Below the pieces are notes generated by a model. The model saw only the letters and a program-made list of their open reading frames with translations. It was not told where the DNA came from and ran no database searches. The translations under genes and the position numbers were made by a program. Shown here piece after piece: positions 44,257 through 53,810 of a stretch of 64,000 bases of DNA. Location: positions 17,791 to 81,790 of the forward strand of contig NZ_JAIOGQ010000022.1 in assembly GCF_019904135.1 (NCBI RefSeq). The letters are read 5' to 3'. This stretch comes from Paenibacillus caui (GTDB lineage Bacteria > Bacillota > Bacilli > Paenibacillales > Paenibacillaceae). Numbering within the stretch: position 1 is the first letter of the stretch; the number at the start of each line of letters is the position of its first letter.

Positions 44257-45969
44257 TTAGGCATCAATGCTTTTTACGAGTTCAACCACTTGTGCTGCGG
44301 TTTGCATCGCGAGCGCCTTGGACGCAAGCTCCTGCATTTCCGCTTTCGAAAGTTTCGCAATTTGCGAGCGAGCCGGCAGGATGGATGTGGCGCTCATGCT
44401 GAATTCATCAAGACCAAGACCGAGCAGAAGCGGAATCGCCGTGGAATCGCCGGCCATTTCGCCGCACATGCCAGCCCATTTGCCTTCCTTATGAGCCGCA
44501 TCAATAACCATCTTAACCAGGCGCAGAATAGCCGGATTGTATGGCTGATACAAATAGGAGACGCGTTCATTCATCCGGTCGGCTGCCATCGTGTACTGGA
44601 TCAGATCGTTCGTTCCGATACTGAAGAAATCCACTTCCTTGGCAAATTGGTCTGCCATAACGGCTGTAGAAGGAATTTCCACCATAATTCCGAGTTGAAT
44701 GTCTTCGGATACTTCTACGCCTTCGCTCGTCAGCTTGGCTTTCTCCTCAAGGAGAAGCGCCTTCGCCTGGCGGAATTCATCAAGCGTAGCAATCATCGGG
44801 AACATGATACGAAGATTTCCATAAACGCTTGCCCGCAGCAAAGCCCGCAACTGAGTACGGAAAATATCCGTACGCTCCAGACACAACCGAACGGCACGGA
44901 AGCCCAGGAACGGGTTCATTTCCTTAGGCAGGTCGAGATAAGGCAATTCCTTGTCTCCGCCGATATCAAGTGTCCGGACTACAACCGGTTTGCCTTCCAT
45001 TTTCTCAAGGACCGTCTTGTAAGCATTAAACTGGATTTCTTCCGTAGGCAGCTTGTCGCGTCCCATGTAGAGGAATTCCGTGCGGTACAGGCCTACGCCC
45101 TCGCCTCCGTTATCCACTACACCCGCAACGTCGTTTGGCGTACCGATGTTTACTGCCAGTTCGACATGAACACCGTCAAGAGAAACGGTAGGCAGGTCGC
45201 GAAGCTTTCTCCACTCATCGCGCTGAGCCAAATATTTCTCCTGCTTGTTCTTGTATTGCTGAACCAGCTCTTCTGTTGGGTTTATGATGACCTTGCCATC
45301 CAATCCATCAACGATCACGAGATCGCCGCTGTTTACTTGCTCAAGCACCTCTTTGGTTCCTACAACCGCAGGAATTTCCAAAGAGCGTGCCATGATGGCG
45401 GAATGGGAGGTCCTGCCCCCAATATTGGTCGTGAAGCCCTTGACATATTTCCGGTTTAGCTGAGCGGTATCGGATGGCGTCAAATCCTCGGCAATCACGA
45501 TAACCTCTGTATTGATTTCCGCAGGATTCACATAAGTCAAACCCAATAGATGGGTAAGAACGCGCTTCGTTACGTCCCGCATATCCGCAGCCCGCTCCTG
45601 CAAGTAGGCGCTCTTCATATTCTCAAACATGGAAATAAACTGAGCTGCCGTTTCATTCAATGCAAACTCGGCGTTGACGCCTTCGTTTGTAATTTTATCT
45701 TCAACCGGACTAATCAGCTCCGGATCATTCAGAATCAGCAAATGGGATTCAAAAATTTCCGCTTTCTTCGCACCCAGTTCTTGAAGCGTGCGCTCTTTAA
45801 TCGCTTCAAGCTCGGTCTTCGATTTCTCGAGAGCATCGTTCAATTTAGCGATTTCCGCAGCGGTGTCCGAGACTTGCCGCTCATGGACCGTATAATCCGG
45901 ATGCTCCAGCTTGAAAGCGGGTGCTATAGCCACACCCGCCGAAGCTGCGATACCTTCTATTTTAATCAT
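44257..45969 (-). CDS. ptsI: phosphoenolpyruvate-protein phosphotransferase, PTS enzyme I
   Basis: 570 residues, the usual length. It takes phosphate from PEP and passes it to HPr. The phospho-His lies in '[19 protein letters not shown]' (about residue 190). The PEP-binding barrel shows '[20 protein letters not shown]', '[19 protein letters not shown]', '[34 protein letters not shown]' and the C-terminal '[27 protein letters not shown]' with catalytic Cys. The start overlaps ptsH by 4 bp. Last gene of glcT-ptsG-ptsH-ptsI. Confidence 0.97.
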   Translation of the reverse strand: MIKIEGIAASAGVAIAPAFKLEHPDYTVHERQVSDTAAEIAKLNDALEKSKTELEAIKERTLQELGAKKAEIFESHLLILNDPELISPVEDKITNEGVNAEFALNETAAQFISMFENMKSAYLQERAADMRDVTKRVLTHLLGLTYVNPAEINTEVIVIAEDLTPSDTAQLNRKYVKGFTTNIGGRTSHSAIMARSLEIPAVVGTKEVLEQVNSGDLVIVDGLDGKVIINPTEELVQQYKNKQEKYLAQRDEWRKLRDLPTVSLDGVHVELAVNIGTPNDVAGVVDNGGEGVGLYRTEFLYMGRDKLPTEEIQFNAYKTVLEKMEGKPVVVRTLDIGGDKELPYLDLPKEMNPFLGFRAVRLCLERTDIFRTQLRALLRASVYGNLRIMFPMIATLDEFRQAKALLLEEKAKLTSEGVEVSEDIQLGIMVEIPSTAVMADQFAKEVDFFSIGTNDLIQYTMAADRMNERVSYLYQPYNPAILRLVKMVIDAAHKEGKWAGMCGEMAGDSTAIPLLLGLGLDEFSMSATSILPARSQIAKLSKAEMQELASKALAMQTAAQVVELVKSIDA

Positions 45970-46238
45970 ACTGCCTCTCCAAGTCCTTCATTAACCATTA
46001 CATCGGAGAGCGCTTGAATGACTTCAGCTTCACCTTCGCCTGTTGCAGAAAGAGTGATGGTGTCGCCTTTTTCAAGACCAAGGGAAAGAACGCCAAGGAT
46101 AGACTTCAGAGTGACCTTTTTGCCTTTTGCTTCAGCAAAAGATTCAACGCCTTTAAATTTATTGGCTGTATTCACCAGCGCAGTTGCAGGGCGTGCATGA
46201 ATTCCGTCTTCGTCGATAATTCTGAAAGTTTTTTCCAT
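45966..46238 (-). CDS. ptsH: PTS phosphocarrier protein HPr
   Basis: 90 residues from the ATG at 46238 behind GAGAGGATC; a longer open frame is not supported by a ribosome binding site. His15 lies in '[12 protein letters not shown]' and the regulatory Ser46 in '[16 protein letters not shown]', so both PEP-dependent transfer and HPr kinase-controlled catabolite repression are expected. Lies 97 bp after ptsG and overlaps ptsI by 4 bp. Confidence 0.97.
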   Translation of the reverse strand: MEKTFRIIDEDGIHARPATALVNTANKFKGVESFAEAKGKKVTLKSILGVLSLGLEKGDTITLSATGEGEAEVIQALSDVMVNEGLGEAV

Positions 46239-46334
46239 TATGATCCTCTCGCTTTCTAATATTTTGCAATAGTATTTATGTCCATCATAGTAAGCCATAC
46301 TGGGACCAAATTACAAATTTTGCTTGGCGCCGGC

Positions 46335-48392
46335 TTATTTGATAGTGATAATATTGGCTTCTCCGCTTTTTACCGCGCCTGTTTTGTTCAGCGTTACCGC
46401 CGCTCCTTCAGGCAGGTTGGAGAAAATGATCGGGGTAATGATCGAAGGGGCATGCTCCTTCACATATTCCAGATCGACCTTCATAATCGGCTGTCCGGCG
46501 GACACGAGATCTCCTTCATTAACGAGAACTTCAAATCCTTGTCCTTTCAGCTTCACCGTGTTGACTCCGATATGAACGAGCACTTCTTTGCCTCCGTCGG
46601 ACATAATGCCGACAGCGTGCTTGCTCGGGAACACGTTGAATACTTTACCATAAACCGGCGAACAGATATTACCGTCATGCGGCAGTACAGCAAAGCCGTC
46701 ACCCGTCATTTTTTGGGAAAAGACAGGGTCAGGGACGTTTGAAATATCCATCAATTCGCCGTTGACCGGAGATACGATGTCTTCACTGATGATAGCATCC
46801 CCATCCTGAGCCGCATGCTGCTCGGCTTCGGCCGGCTTATCTTCGGGTTCTGCCGGTGCAGGGGCCGGAGTTTTGCCATTCATGATGTCCGCAATCTGAG
46901 ACTTGATTGTATCGGAACGGGTACCAAAGATGGCCTGAACGTTATTGCCCACCTCAAGCACCCCGGAAGCGCCGAGATTCTTCAAACGATCTTTGTTGAC
47001 ACGGCCTTTGTCTTTAACCTCAACGCGCAGACGTGTAATACAAGCGTCCAAATGAGCGATGTTCTCTTTACCGCCCAAAGCGGCGAGAATGTTATGCGGC
47101 AGGTCGTCCGTCGATACGGAACCTGATGCTTCATCCGTCTGTGCAGGCGCATCCTCCCGCCCTGGCGTCTTGAGGTTGAACTTGCGGATTACAAACCGGA
47201 AGCCGAAGTAGTAAATGACCGAGAAGATCAGACCGACTACGATAACGAGCCACCATCTGGTCCGGTTAGGAATAACGCCGAACAGCATCAAATCGATGAA
47301 ACCGCCGGAGAAGGTCATCCCGATCTTGACATTCAAAATTTGCATAAACATAAAGGAGAGACCGGCAAAAACGGCATGTACCGCGAACAGAACAGGCGCA
47401 ACGAACAGGAACGAGAATTCCAGCGGCTCGGTGATCCCTGTTAAAAATGCCGTAAGCGCACCGGACAGCATCAAACCGCCGACGATTTTCTTGTTCTCAG
47501 GCTTGGCTTCATGATACATGGCAAGCGCTGCGGCAGGAAGACCGAACATCATGAACGGGAATTTACCGGTTGTGAACGTACCCGCAGTGAACGGTACGCC
47601 GTCACGAAGCTGCGCCATAAAGATGTGCTGGTCGCCGCGAATAATTTGCCCGGCTTTGTTCGTGTATTCCCCAAACTCAAACCAGAATGGAGAGTAGAAA
47701 ATGTGATGCAGTCCGAATGGAACCAGCGAGCGTTCGAACAATCCGAAAATGAACGCGGACAGCGTCAGATTCGTATTAATCATGCTGTGTGAAATATAGT
47801 TCAGGCCTTCCTGGATCGGAGGCCAAACGAACGACATTACAATCCCGAGCACAAGGGCCCACACAGCCGTCATAATCGGTACGAAGCGTTTGCCCGCAAA
47901 GAAACCGAGGTATGACGGGAGCTCGATCTTGTAAAATCTGTTGTACATGCTTGCTGCGAGTATCCCCACGATAATACCGCCGAATACCCCTGTAGCCAAA
48001 GTCGGAATGCCGACAATTCTGGCATAAGCCGGATCGTTTAAGGAGAGAACGTATTCGTTAACCCCCATAACCGTCCCCATCGTGATGTTCATCACGAGGT
48101 AACCGACGATTGCTGCAAGGCCCGCTACGCCTTCACCACCCGCCAAACCAACGGCAACGCCGACTGCGAACAGCAAGGAAAGATTATCAAACACAACCTG
48201 GCCCGAGTTCATCAGAATATTGGCAAGCGTTTGAATCCAATGCGCATTGAGCGCAGGTACGTATTGAAGGAAATCTGGATTGACAAGCATATTACCTATT
48301 CCAAGCAGCAAACCTGCAGCAGGGAGAATTGCGACCGGAAGCATCAAGGCTTTACCGACTCTCTGCAATACGCCAAAAAAACGTTTGAACAT
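46335..48392 (-). CDS. ptsG: PTS glucose transporter EIICBA
   Basis: 685 residues in the order IIC-IIB-IIA. The IIC membrane domain covers about 1-400 ('[20 protein letters not shown]' and '[18 protein letters not shown]' with the sugar-site ITEP). IIB covers about 430-510, with the phospho-Cys in '[14 protein letters not shown]'. IIA covers about 550-685, with the phospho-His in '[23 protein letters not shown]'. It imports and phosphorylates glucose. Start ATG follows AAGGAGGA. Expression is controlled by the GlcT antiterminator through the RAT/terminator element in its leader. Glucosamine- or GlcNAc-specific relatives are the alternative, but the glcT neighbour favours glucose. Confidence 0.95.
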   Translation of the reverse strand: MFKRFFGVLQRVGKALMLPVAILPAAGLLLGIGNMLVNPDFLQYVPALNAHWIQTLANILMNSGQVVFDNLSLLFAVGVAVGLAGGEGVAGLAAIVGYLVMNITMGTVMGVNEYVLSLNDPAYARIVGIPTLATGVFGGIIVGILAASMYNRFYKIELPSYLGFFAGKRFVPIMTAVWALVLGIVMSFVWPPIQEGLNYISHSMINTNLTLSAFIFGLFERSLVPFGLHHIFYSPFWFEFGEYTNKAGQIIRGDQHIFMAQLRDGVPFTAGTFTTGKFPFMMFGLPAAALAMYHEAKPENKKIVGGLMLSGALTAFLTGITEPLEFSFLFVAPVLFAVHAVFAGLSFMFMQILNVKIGMTFSGGFIDLMLFGVIPNRTRWWLVIVVGLIFSVIYYFGFRFVIRKFNLKTPGREDAPAQTDEASGSVSTDDLPHNILAALGGKENIAHLDACITRLRVEVKDKGRVNKDRLKNLGASGVLEVGNNVQAIFGTRSDTIKSQIADIMNGKTPAPAPAEPEDKPAEAEQHAAQDGDAIISEDIVSPVNGELMDISNVPDPVFSQKMTGDGFAVLPHDGNICSPVYGKVFNVFPSKHAVGIMSDGGKEVLVHIGVNTVKLKGQGFEVLVNEGDLVSAGQPIMKVDLEYVKEHAPSIITPIIFSNLPEGAAVTLNKTGAVKSGEANIITIK

Positions 48393-48432
48393 ATAGATCC
48401 TCCTTAATCATCAGATGGCCCAAAAAGAACAT

Positions 48433-48555
48433 CAAAAAAGGCATGAGTCAACAAAAGCTGTACGATATGTACTGCAATTACGGTTATCTTGCCCGTAAAA
48501 GTAAAGTACAATCAACAAACTTTGTTTACTCATGCCTGATCGAATCAGTAACACG
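48433..48555 (-). promoter_or_regulatory. ptsG leader: GlcT RAT antiterminator overlapping an intrinsic terminator
   Basis: On the minus strand the RAT motif GTGTTACTGATTCGATCAGG (about 48536-48555) runs into the 5' arm of a terminator. That terminator pairs AGGCATGAGT at 48528-48537 with 48439-48448, extended by AACAAA/TTTGTT, and ends in TTTTTT. The mutually exclusive folds are the classic GlcT switch: unphosphorylated GlcT binds RAT and prevents terminator formation when glucose is present. Confidence 0.85.
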
Positions 48556-48593
48556 CTTTCAAAATATGAAGTTCTTCGTTGTTCCACATTTGA

Positions 48594-48622
48594 AGTATAA
48601 CACCGAACCTGAAGATCTGCAA
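48594..48622 (-). promoter_or_regulatory. ptsG promoter
   Basis: TTGCAG (-35, 48617-48622) and TATACT (-10, 48594-48599) with 17-bp spacing. The -35 lies just beyond the glcT stop codon, so ptsG has its own transcript that starts about 30 nt before the RAT. Confidence 0.75.
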
Positions 48623-48639
48623 GCATTAAATTCATTAAA

Positions 48640-49479
48640 TTACATGTTTGGGACAATGCGGTTCAGATGCATCGTTAAATAGCTCACTTCCGCTTGATAA
48701 ACGGGCTTGTGCAGCCGTTTCTCCATCACTTTGGTCAGCTTCCAGGCCAGATCGTACAGCTCCGGATACTCCTCCTTGAGCAAATCTTCCAGCTTGCCCG
48801 GCTCATGTACCTTTTCGCCGCGGCGAATCCGTTCAATGGCGAAGCGCAAATGGGTGAGCAACCGGGCATAGTCCAGCGAATTTCTGGAAACGGTAAATTC
48901 AAGCTGCTTCTCCACCATCTCCACCATATCCGCAATCAGCTGTGAATGCGCCTTCACTTCTGTGATGTGTTGATTGGTCATGGCGCTGTGAATATGGAGT
49001 GCAACAAAGCCGGTTTCGTCCTGGCCCAGTTCAACACCCATCTTGTCCCGAATAGTATTTATGGCGAATTCCGCCAGCTCATACTCCTCCGGATAAATCT
49101 CCTTTGTTTCGAACAAGAACGGGTTGTGTATCGCGATGTCCTGCTCTGCGCGTTTGATGGCGAACGCAATATGGTCGGTCAGCGCGATATGAATGTGCTC
49201 GTTAAGCGGAGTTTGGCTAAGCTGGGCAATATACATAATAATTTCGTTAAGAACTTCAATCAGCTTCTCGTCCACCTGCAAAGCGAGCTGTTTGTACTGC
49301 TCCTGCTCCGTGGCATCTTTCAATATAAAAAGCTTCTCAACCGATCTCAGCGGGATCATTTCACGAGGCTTGCGGTTAAAGCCGATGCCTTTCCCGATGA
49401 CCACTACCTCGCTGTGCTCGGGATGTTTAGCAATAATTACGTTGTTATTAAGCACTTTAGCCACCTGAAGGCCGTTCAC
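48640..49479 (-). CDS. glcT: transcription antiterminator GlcT (BglG/SacY family)
   Basis: 279 residues from a GTG behind AGAGGTG. An N-terminal CAT RNA-binding domain (about 1-58, 'VAKVLNNNVIIAKHPEHSEVVVIGKGIGFNRKPRE') is followed by two PTS regulatory domains: PRD1 about 70-170 with 'LTDHIAFAIKR', and PRD2 about 175-279 with 'FVALHIHSAM' and 'YLTMHLNRIV'. The PRDs sense PTS phosphorylation state. Its RNA target lies directly downstream in the ptsG leader. No repression box is seen in its own short upstream region. Confidence 0.93.
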   Translation of the reverse strand: MNGLQVAKVLNNNVIIAKHPEHSEVVVIGKGIGFNRKPREMIPLRSVEKLFILKDATEQEQYKQLALQVDEKLIEVLNEIIMYIAQLSQTPLNEHIHIALTDHIAFAIKRAEQDIAIHNPFLFETKEIYPEEYELAEFAINTIRDKMGVELGQDETGFVALHIHSAMTNQHITEVKAHSQLIADMVEMVEKQLEFTVSRNSLDYARLLTHLRFAIERIRRGEKVHEPGKLEDLLKEEYPELYDLAWKLTKVMEKRLHKPVYQAEVSYLTMHLNRIVPNM

Positions 49480-49510
49480 TTTAACACCTCTTTTTTATCG
49501 AAAAATCAAA

Positions 49511-49570
49511 TCCCGCCGGCGGTTGTTTGGTTCGCACAGGCTAATAAGCGCATAACCATCGTCAGCGGGA
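49511..49570 (-). terminator. probable terminator of the gal operon
   Basis: An imperfect stem (TCCCGCCGGCGGTT-like arms at 49511-49524 and 49554-49570) followed by TTTGATTTTT on the minus strand. It lies beyond the flotillin remnant and before glcT. Confidence 0.4.
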
Positions 49571-49615
49571 CACTATTTTCATTATACTCGTTTTTCCTGA
49601 TCGACGCTATACTTT

Positions 49616-49806
49616 CTAGCCGAAGTTACTCTTTCTGTAAAGCATTATTTGAGGGAACGGCTTCCGGTACATGCCCCCGGCTTTGCGTGTTAGCCCTTTG
49701 ATCAGGGAATCGAGCTGGATACCTGACACATTTTGGAGCATTTCCGGAGCGGTCGCCATCAGCTCGGTAACATAATTGCTGACTCTGGATGCGCCTTCAC
49801 CTTGCC
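49616..49806 (-). pseudogene. C-terminal remnant of a flotillin-like gene
   Basis: About 62 codons ending at TAG/TAA near 49616 resemble the flotillin (FloT/YuaG) C-terminus: 'GASRVSNYVTELMATAP' followed by 'EMLQNVSGIQLDSLIKGL', comparable to the GA(N/S)KVTxYxTxLM...SGIDxxxxIxxL tail of that family. The SPFH domain and coiled coil are absent. Upstream sequence up to the galT stop (49879) carries stops in this frame, and no ribosome binding site is seen. The open frame could formally start at an ATG at 49855. This looks like debris from a lost gene rather than a working small protein; recognition is from memory of the family and moderately sure. Confidence 0.42.
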
Positions 49807-49878
49807 GGTATCTTCTGGAACGCTTCGGCCTGTTTGCTGAAATGTTCATCGCCATAAACTAGCGAAGTATTTTGCTCG

Positions 49879-51474
49879 CTAATCTGTGAACCCGGCGGCT
49901 TCCGCAAAGCGGCGCAAACCCTGCTGACCTTCCGGCGTTCTTTTGTACACGCCTGCATGTCCCAAAATTTCGGCAAATTTGCGTCCAACCTCATCCTGAA
50001 GCAGCGCCTCCGCCCTCTCTTTCGGCAGTCCGGTGCGAAAGCGCTCCAGCAGTGACCCGATCCACTCGGTATGGGGGACCAGTTCCGGCACTTTTCCGGC
50101 GAGGGCCCCCATCCGCATTTCATCGTCGCCCGACAGGATACGGGCAATGAGTGCAAGCTCTTTTTTCAACCGGCCCGGCAAAATGGCAAGGCCCATCACT
50201 TCGATAAGACCGATATTTTCCTTCTTGATATGATGCATTTCCCGGTGCGGATGAAAAATGCCTTCCGGATGCTCGGCGTCCGTTCTATTGTTGCGCAAAA
50301 CAATATCCATTTCATAACCTCCGTCCGCGCTTCGTCTGACGATGGGGGTAACGGTATTATGACGAACGGTCGCTCTCTCCTGCTCGGAATGGGCAAAAAT
50401 GCCAAGTTCCGGATCGCTGTAGCCTTTCCACAGCTCATAAAGGTCATTTCCTGCCTCCAGCAGCATGCCGGCATCTGCGCCGGACAAACGAAGCACGCTC
50501 ATCGGCCAACGAACGATGCCCATCGTGAGACCGGGGTACTTGGCGGAATGGAACACAGCGTCCAGCGGTGATTTCTCCAGCGGAAACTTGTGTTTTCCGC
50601 CTTGAAAATGATCATGCGTCAGAATCGACCCGCCCACGATCGGCAGATCCGCGTTGGACCCGATGAAGTAATGGGGAAACTGCCGGACGAAATCAAGCAG
50701 CCTCCGGAAAGTATCCTTCGTAAGCTTCATAGGCACATGGTCATGCCGAAAAACAATACTGTGCTCATTGTAATAAACGTAAGGCGAATATTGGAAATAC
50801 CATGGCTCGCCATTCAGCGTAAGCGGAATGACCCGGAGGTTCTGGCGGGCCGGATGGTTGATTCTGCCGGCATATCCGACATTTTCACGGCACAGCTGGC
50901 ATTTCGGATAGGCCGGAGGAGGGAGCAGCTTAGCCGCGGCTATTTCCTCCGGTGTTTTCTCAGGCTTGGATAAATTGATCGTTATTTCCATGTTGCCGTA
51001 GGGCGTTTCCTGCTTCCAGTAAACGTTGCTTGCAATGCGGTCCATACGGATATAGTTGGCATCGGTGCACAGCTTGACGAACCTGCCGGTCGCTGCCTCA
51101 ATTCCCTCATCCTGGGCCGTACTACGGAAGGAAGCAATCACTTCGGAAGGTTTCGGCATCACGAGGCCCATAATCTTCGCGTCCAGCAGATCGCGGTAAG
51201 TATCTGTATTTTCCGGAATAAGGCCTATATAGTAACCATAATCAATCAATGTATTCAATAAGCTTTGCGGACTGTCCAGCAGCGCCGCATCCGCTTCACC
51301 GGTATAAGGATCATCCTCATTAAAAAGCTCAAGTAAACGGTTGCGGGCGTATTCCATGTCCCACCAGTCAATTAGCGAATGCTCAAGGGCAAAATGAACC
51401 AGCCGTTCGATGGCTTTAAGCGCTTCTTCTCTTAAGCCTGCCGTTTCCGCTGCGCGCTTTCCCATGAACTTCAT
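49879..51474 (-). CDS. galT: UDP-glucose-hexose-1-phosphate uridylyltransferase (Firmicute type)
   Basis: 531 residues from the ATG at 51474, which follows AGGAAAGTGAGG two bases after the galE stop; the frame runs 16 codons further upstream inside galE. It transfers UMP from UDP-glucose to galactose-1-phosphate. Class II GalT features are 'PPAYPKCQLCRENVGYAGRINHPARQNLRVIPL', 'YVYYNEHSIVFRHDHVPM' and 'GGSILTHDHFQGGKHKFPLEK' (His triad region), then 'TPIVRRSADGGYEMDIVLRNNRT'. Third gene of galK-galE-galT. Confidence 0.95.
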   Translation of the reverse strand: MKFMGKRAAETAGLREEALKAIERLVHFALEHSLIDWWDMEYARNRLLELFNEDDPYTGEADAALLDSPQSLLNTLIDYGYYIGLIPENTDTYRDLLDAKIMGLVMPKPSEVIASFRSTAQDEGIEAATGRFVKLCTDANYIRMDRIASNVYWKQETPYGNMEITINLSKPEKTPEEIAAAKLLPPPAYPKCQLCRENVGYAGRINHPARQNLRVIPLTLNGEPWYFQYSPYVYYNEHSIVFRHDHVPMKLTKDTFRRLLDFVRQFPHYFIGSNADLPIVGGSILTHDHFQGGKHKFPLEKSPLDAVFHSAKYPGLTMGIVRWPMSVLRLSGADAGMLLEAGNDLYELWKGYSDPELGIFAHSEQERATVRHNTVTPIVRRSADGGYEMDIVLRNNRTDAEHPEGIFHPHREMHHIKKENIGLIEVMGLAILPGRLKKELALIARILSGDDEMRMGALAGKVPELVPHTEWIGSLLERFRTGLPKERAEALLQDEVGRKFAEILGHAGVYKRTPEGQQGLRRFAEAAGFTD

Positions 51475-51476
51475 CC

Positions 51477-52466
51477 TCACTTTCCTGAATAGCCCTGCGG
51501 GTGATTCCGGTGCCACCCCCACGCGCTTTCGATGATGACATCAAGGTTATCGCGCGAAGGACTCCATCCAAGAACACGGCGCGCCTTCTCGGACGATGCG
51601 ATAAGGACGGCCGGATCGCCTGCACGGCGGGGCTTGTGTTCTACCGGAAAATCGATCCCGGTCACCTCTTTCACCTTGGCGATGACTTCCTTGACCGAGA
51701 ACCCTTGGCCGTTGCCCAGATTGAATACGTCGCTCGCTCCGCCCTTTCTCAAGTAATCGACGGCGCGCAGATGCGCATCGGCAAGATCGCTCACATGAAT
51801 ATAATCGCGGATACAGGTTCCGTCCTCTGTCGGATAATCGTCTCCGAAAACGGCTATTGACGGACGCTGACCCAGCGCAGCCTGCAAAATGAGCGGGATC
51901 AGATGCGTTTCCGGCTGATGGTCTTCGCCGATTTGGCCCCCCGCATGCGCGCCGGCTGCATTGAAATAACGCAAGGCCACATATTTGATGCCAAGCACGC
52001 GATCAAACCAGCCCATCATCGTCTCCATGGTCAGCTTGGTTTCCCCGTACACGTTAGTCGGAGCAGTACGGTCCGTCTCTTCAATCGGCACCTTCTCCGG
52101 TTCGCCGTATGTCGCCGCCGTAGACGAGAAGACGATTTTCGCCACGCCCGCCTTCTGCATCGCTTCCAGGAGGCAGAGCGTTCCATACACGTTATTGTCG
52201 TAATATTTCACAGGATTCTGCATGCTTTCCCCAACGAGCGAGTTGGCGGCAAAGTGGATGACGGCATCAATGCTGTTCTCGGAGAACAGCTTCGAAAGAA
52301 GCTCCTTGTCACGCAGATCCCCTTCATAAAGCTTGCCTCCAAGCAGCGCTTCCCTGTGGCCTGTCTGCAGGTTGTCCAGAACAACCACGTCCTCGCCTCT
52401 TTCCAGCAGCTCCGCAACCGTGTGCGACCCTATATAGCCTGCACCGCCGGTAACCAAAATCGCCAT
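51477..52466 (-). CDS. galE: UDP-glucose 4-epimerase
   Basis: 329 residues, a short-chain dehydrogenase fold. NAD+-binding 'MAILVTGGAGYIGSHTVAEL', Ser in 'FSSTAATYGEP' and catalytic 'YGETKLTMET' (YxxxK), then 'ALRYFNAAGAHAGGQIGED' are all present. It interconverts UDP-galactose and UDP-glucose, closing the Leloir cycle. It follows galK by 1 bp and precedes galT by 2 bp, so the operon is tightly coupled. Confidence 0.96.
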   Translation of the reverse strand: MAILVTGGAGYIGSHTVAELLERGEDVVVLDNLQTGHREALLGGKLYEGDLRDKELLSKLFSENSIDAVIHFAANSLVGESMQNPVKYYDNNVYGTLCLLEAMQKAGVAKIVFSSTAATYGEPEKVPIEETDRTAPTNVYGETKLTMETMMGWFDRVLGIKYVALRYFNAAGAHAGGQIGEDHQPETHLIPLILQAALGQRPSIAVFGDDYPTEDGTCIRDYIHVSDLADAHLRAVDYLRKGGASDVFNLGNGQGFSVKEVIAKVKEVTGIDFPVEHKPRRAGDPAVLIASSEKARRVLGWSPSRDNLDVIIESAWGWHRNHPQGYSGK

Positions 52467-52467
52467 C

Positions 52468-53649
52468 TCAAGCTTCCCCCTTTATTTGGTGAACTCCATC
52501 GCCTACACCGCAGACGTAAAAATCCGCTGCAAGCCCTGTACGCTGCTCGTAGGCTTCACCGACATTGTGTACAAATCTAGCCACATCGTCCTCATGGACG
52601 AGTGAAACGGTACAGCCGCCGAAGCCGGCTCCGGTCATTCTTGATCCGAGGGTTCCGCCAATTTTACGGGCTTCCTCCACCATGACGTCAAGCTCCCGGC
52701 AGCTTACTTCATACAAATCGCGAAGAGAATCATGCGATTCATTCATGAAAATGCCGAACTGCTGCAAATCGTTCCGCTGCAGGGCCTCTACAGACTTCAA
52801 TACCCGGGCGTTTTCTTCAACGACATGCTTGGCTCGGCGGCGCAGCACTTCGCCAAGAAGGTGCTCTTCGAGCGCTCCGAACTTCTCTGGATTAAGCCCG
52901 GCAAGGAATTCCAGCTCCGGCACATGCTCTTGCAAAAGCCGAAGCGCCTCATCGCATTCGCTCCGTCGTTCATTATATTTGGAATCGACCAGACCTCTGC
53001 GTTTGTTCGTATTGCCGATCACCAGCTTATAGGACCCCGTATTGAATGGAACTTTCTTGTATTCAAGTGTATCACACATAAGCAGGATAGCGTTATTTCT
53101 GGCCCCGTTTGCTACGGCAAACTGGTCCATAATTCCGCTGTTCACGCCCACGTACTGATTCTCGGCCCGCTGCGACAGCTTGGCAATTTCCACGGTATCC
53201 CGTTCTTTTCCTTCGGCAGACAGCAGAGCAAAAGCCGTCACCACTTCAATGGAGGCGGAAGAGGACAATCCGGCGCCATTCGGAATTTCTCCTATAAAAT
53301 AAAGATCATAACCGTGCGTGAGCGGGCAGCCTAGCTTGGCAAGCTCTACCATAACGCCTACCGGATAATCGATCCATTCCCCGGATTTAGGCGTTCCGAG
53401 TTCATCAGCAGACATCTGCGCCTCGTAAGGAAAATTGGCGGATTTGAAAGCAACCCGGTTATCGTCCCGTTCACGAATCAGCAGAGTCGTTCCAAATTCC
53501 AGTGCGGCAGGTAGGACATAGCCGCCGTTATAATCAATGTGTTCTCCGATCAGATTAACCCGTCCGGGCGCCTGAAAGGTCTGTATCTCTTTCGTGCTTT
53601 CTCCAAAATGAGAAATAAATAGCTGCTTCTTCTCCTGCATGCTAATCAT
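52468..53649 (-). CDS. galK: galactokinase
   Basis: 393 residues, GHMP kinase family. Galactose signature 'PGRVNLIGEHIDYNGGYVLP' (residues about 28-47), ATP motif 'IPNGAGLSSSASIEV' and C-terminal 'GSRMTGAGFGGCTVSLV' are complete. It phosphorylates galactose at C1. It is the first gene of the gal operon, with a promoter about 45 bp upstream and a divergent AraC-type regulator. GGGGTGA lies upstream of the ATG; an in-frame ATG three codons later is an alternative. Confidence 0.96.
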   Translation of the reverse strand: MISMQEKKQLFISHFGESTKEIQTFQAPGRVNLIGEHIDYNGGYVLPAALEFGTTLLIRERDDNRVAFKSANFPYEAQMSADELGTPKSGEWIDYPVGVMVELAKLGCPLTHGYDLYFIGEIPNGAGLSSSASIEVVTAFALLSAEGKERDTVEIAKLSQRAENQYVGVNSGIMDQFAVANGARNNAILLMCDTLEYKKVPFNTGSYKLVIGNTNKRRGLVDSKYNERRSECDEALRLLQEHVPELEFLAGLNPEKFGALEEHLLGEVLRRRAKHVVEENARVLKSVEALQRNDLQQFGIFMNESHDSLRDLYEVSCRELDVMVEEARKIGGTLGSRMTGAGFGGCTVSLVHEDDVARFVHNVGEAYEQRTGLAADFYVCGVGDGVHQIKGEA

Positions 53650-53692
53650 GCGTTCACCCCGCCCTTAAAGATCATCGCTTAAGCTTAATCCA

Positions 53693-53721
53693 ATTATATA
53701 AGACTCGCTGTAAGTTGATAA
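53693..53721 (-). promoter_or_regulatory. galKET promoter
   Basis: TTATCA (-35, 53716-53721) and TATAAT (-10, 53693-53698) with 17-bp spacing. The shared 160-bp region with the divergent AraC gene probably holds its binding sites; no clear direct repeat was seen. Confidence 0.65.
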
Positions 53722-53810
53722 TGTATGAATGCGTTTTAAATATGGATTAATGTGACTTTCGGGAGTATGATGAATGCATAACATTCAGATGAAGGAAGGA
53801 CATTTCCGTT

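Noticed and set aside
48443..48682. 79-codon plus-strand open frame across the ptsG leader
   Set aside because: Antisense to the RAT/terminator element and promoter, which explain the sequence; no ribosome binding site.
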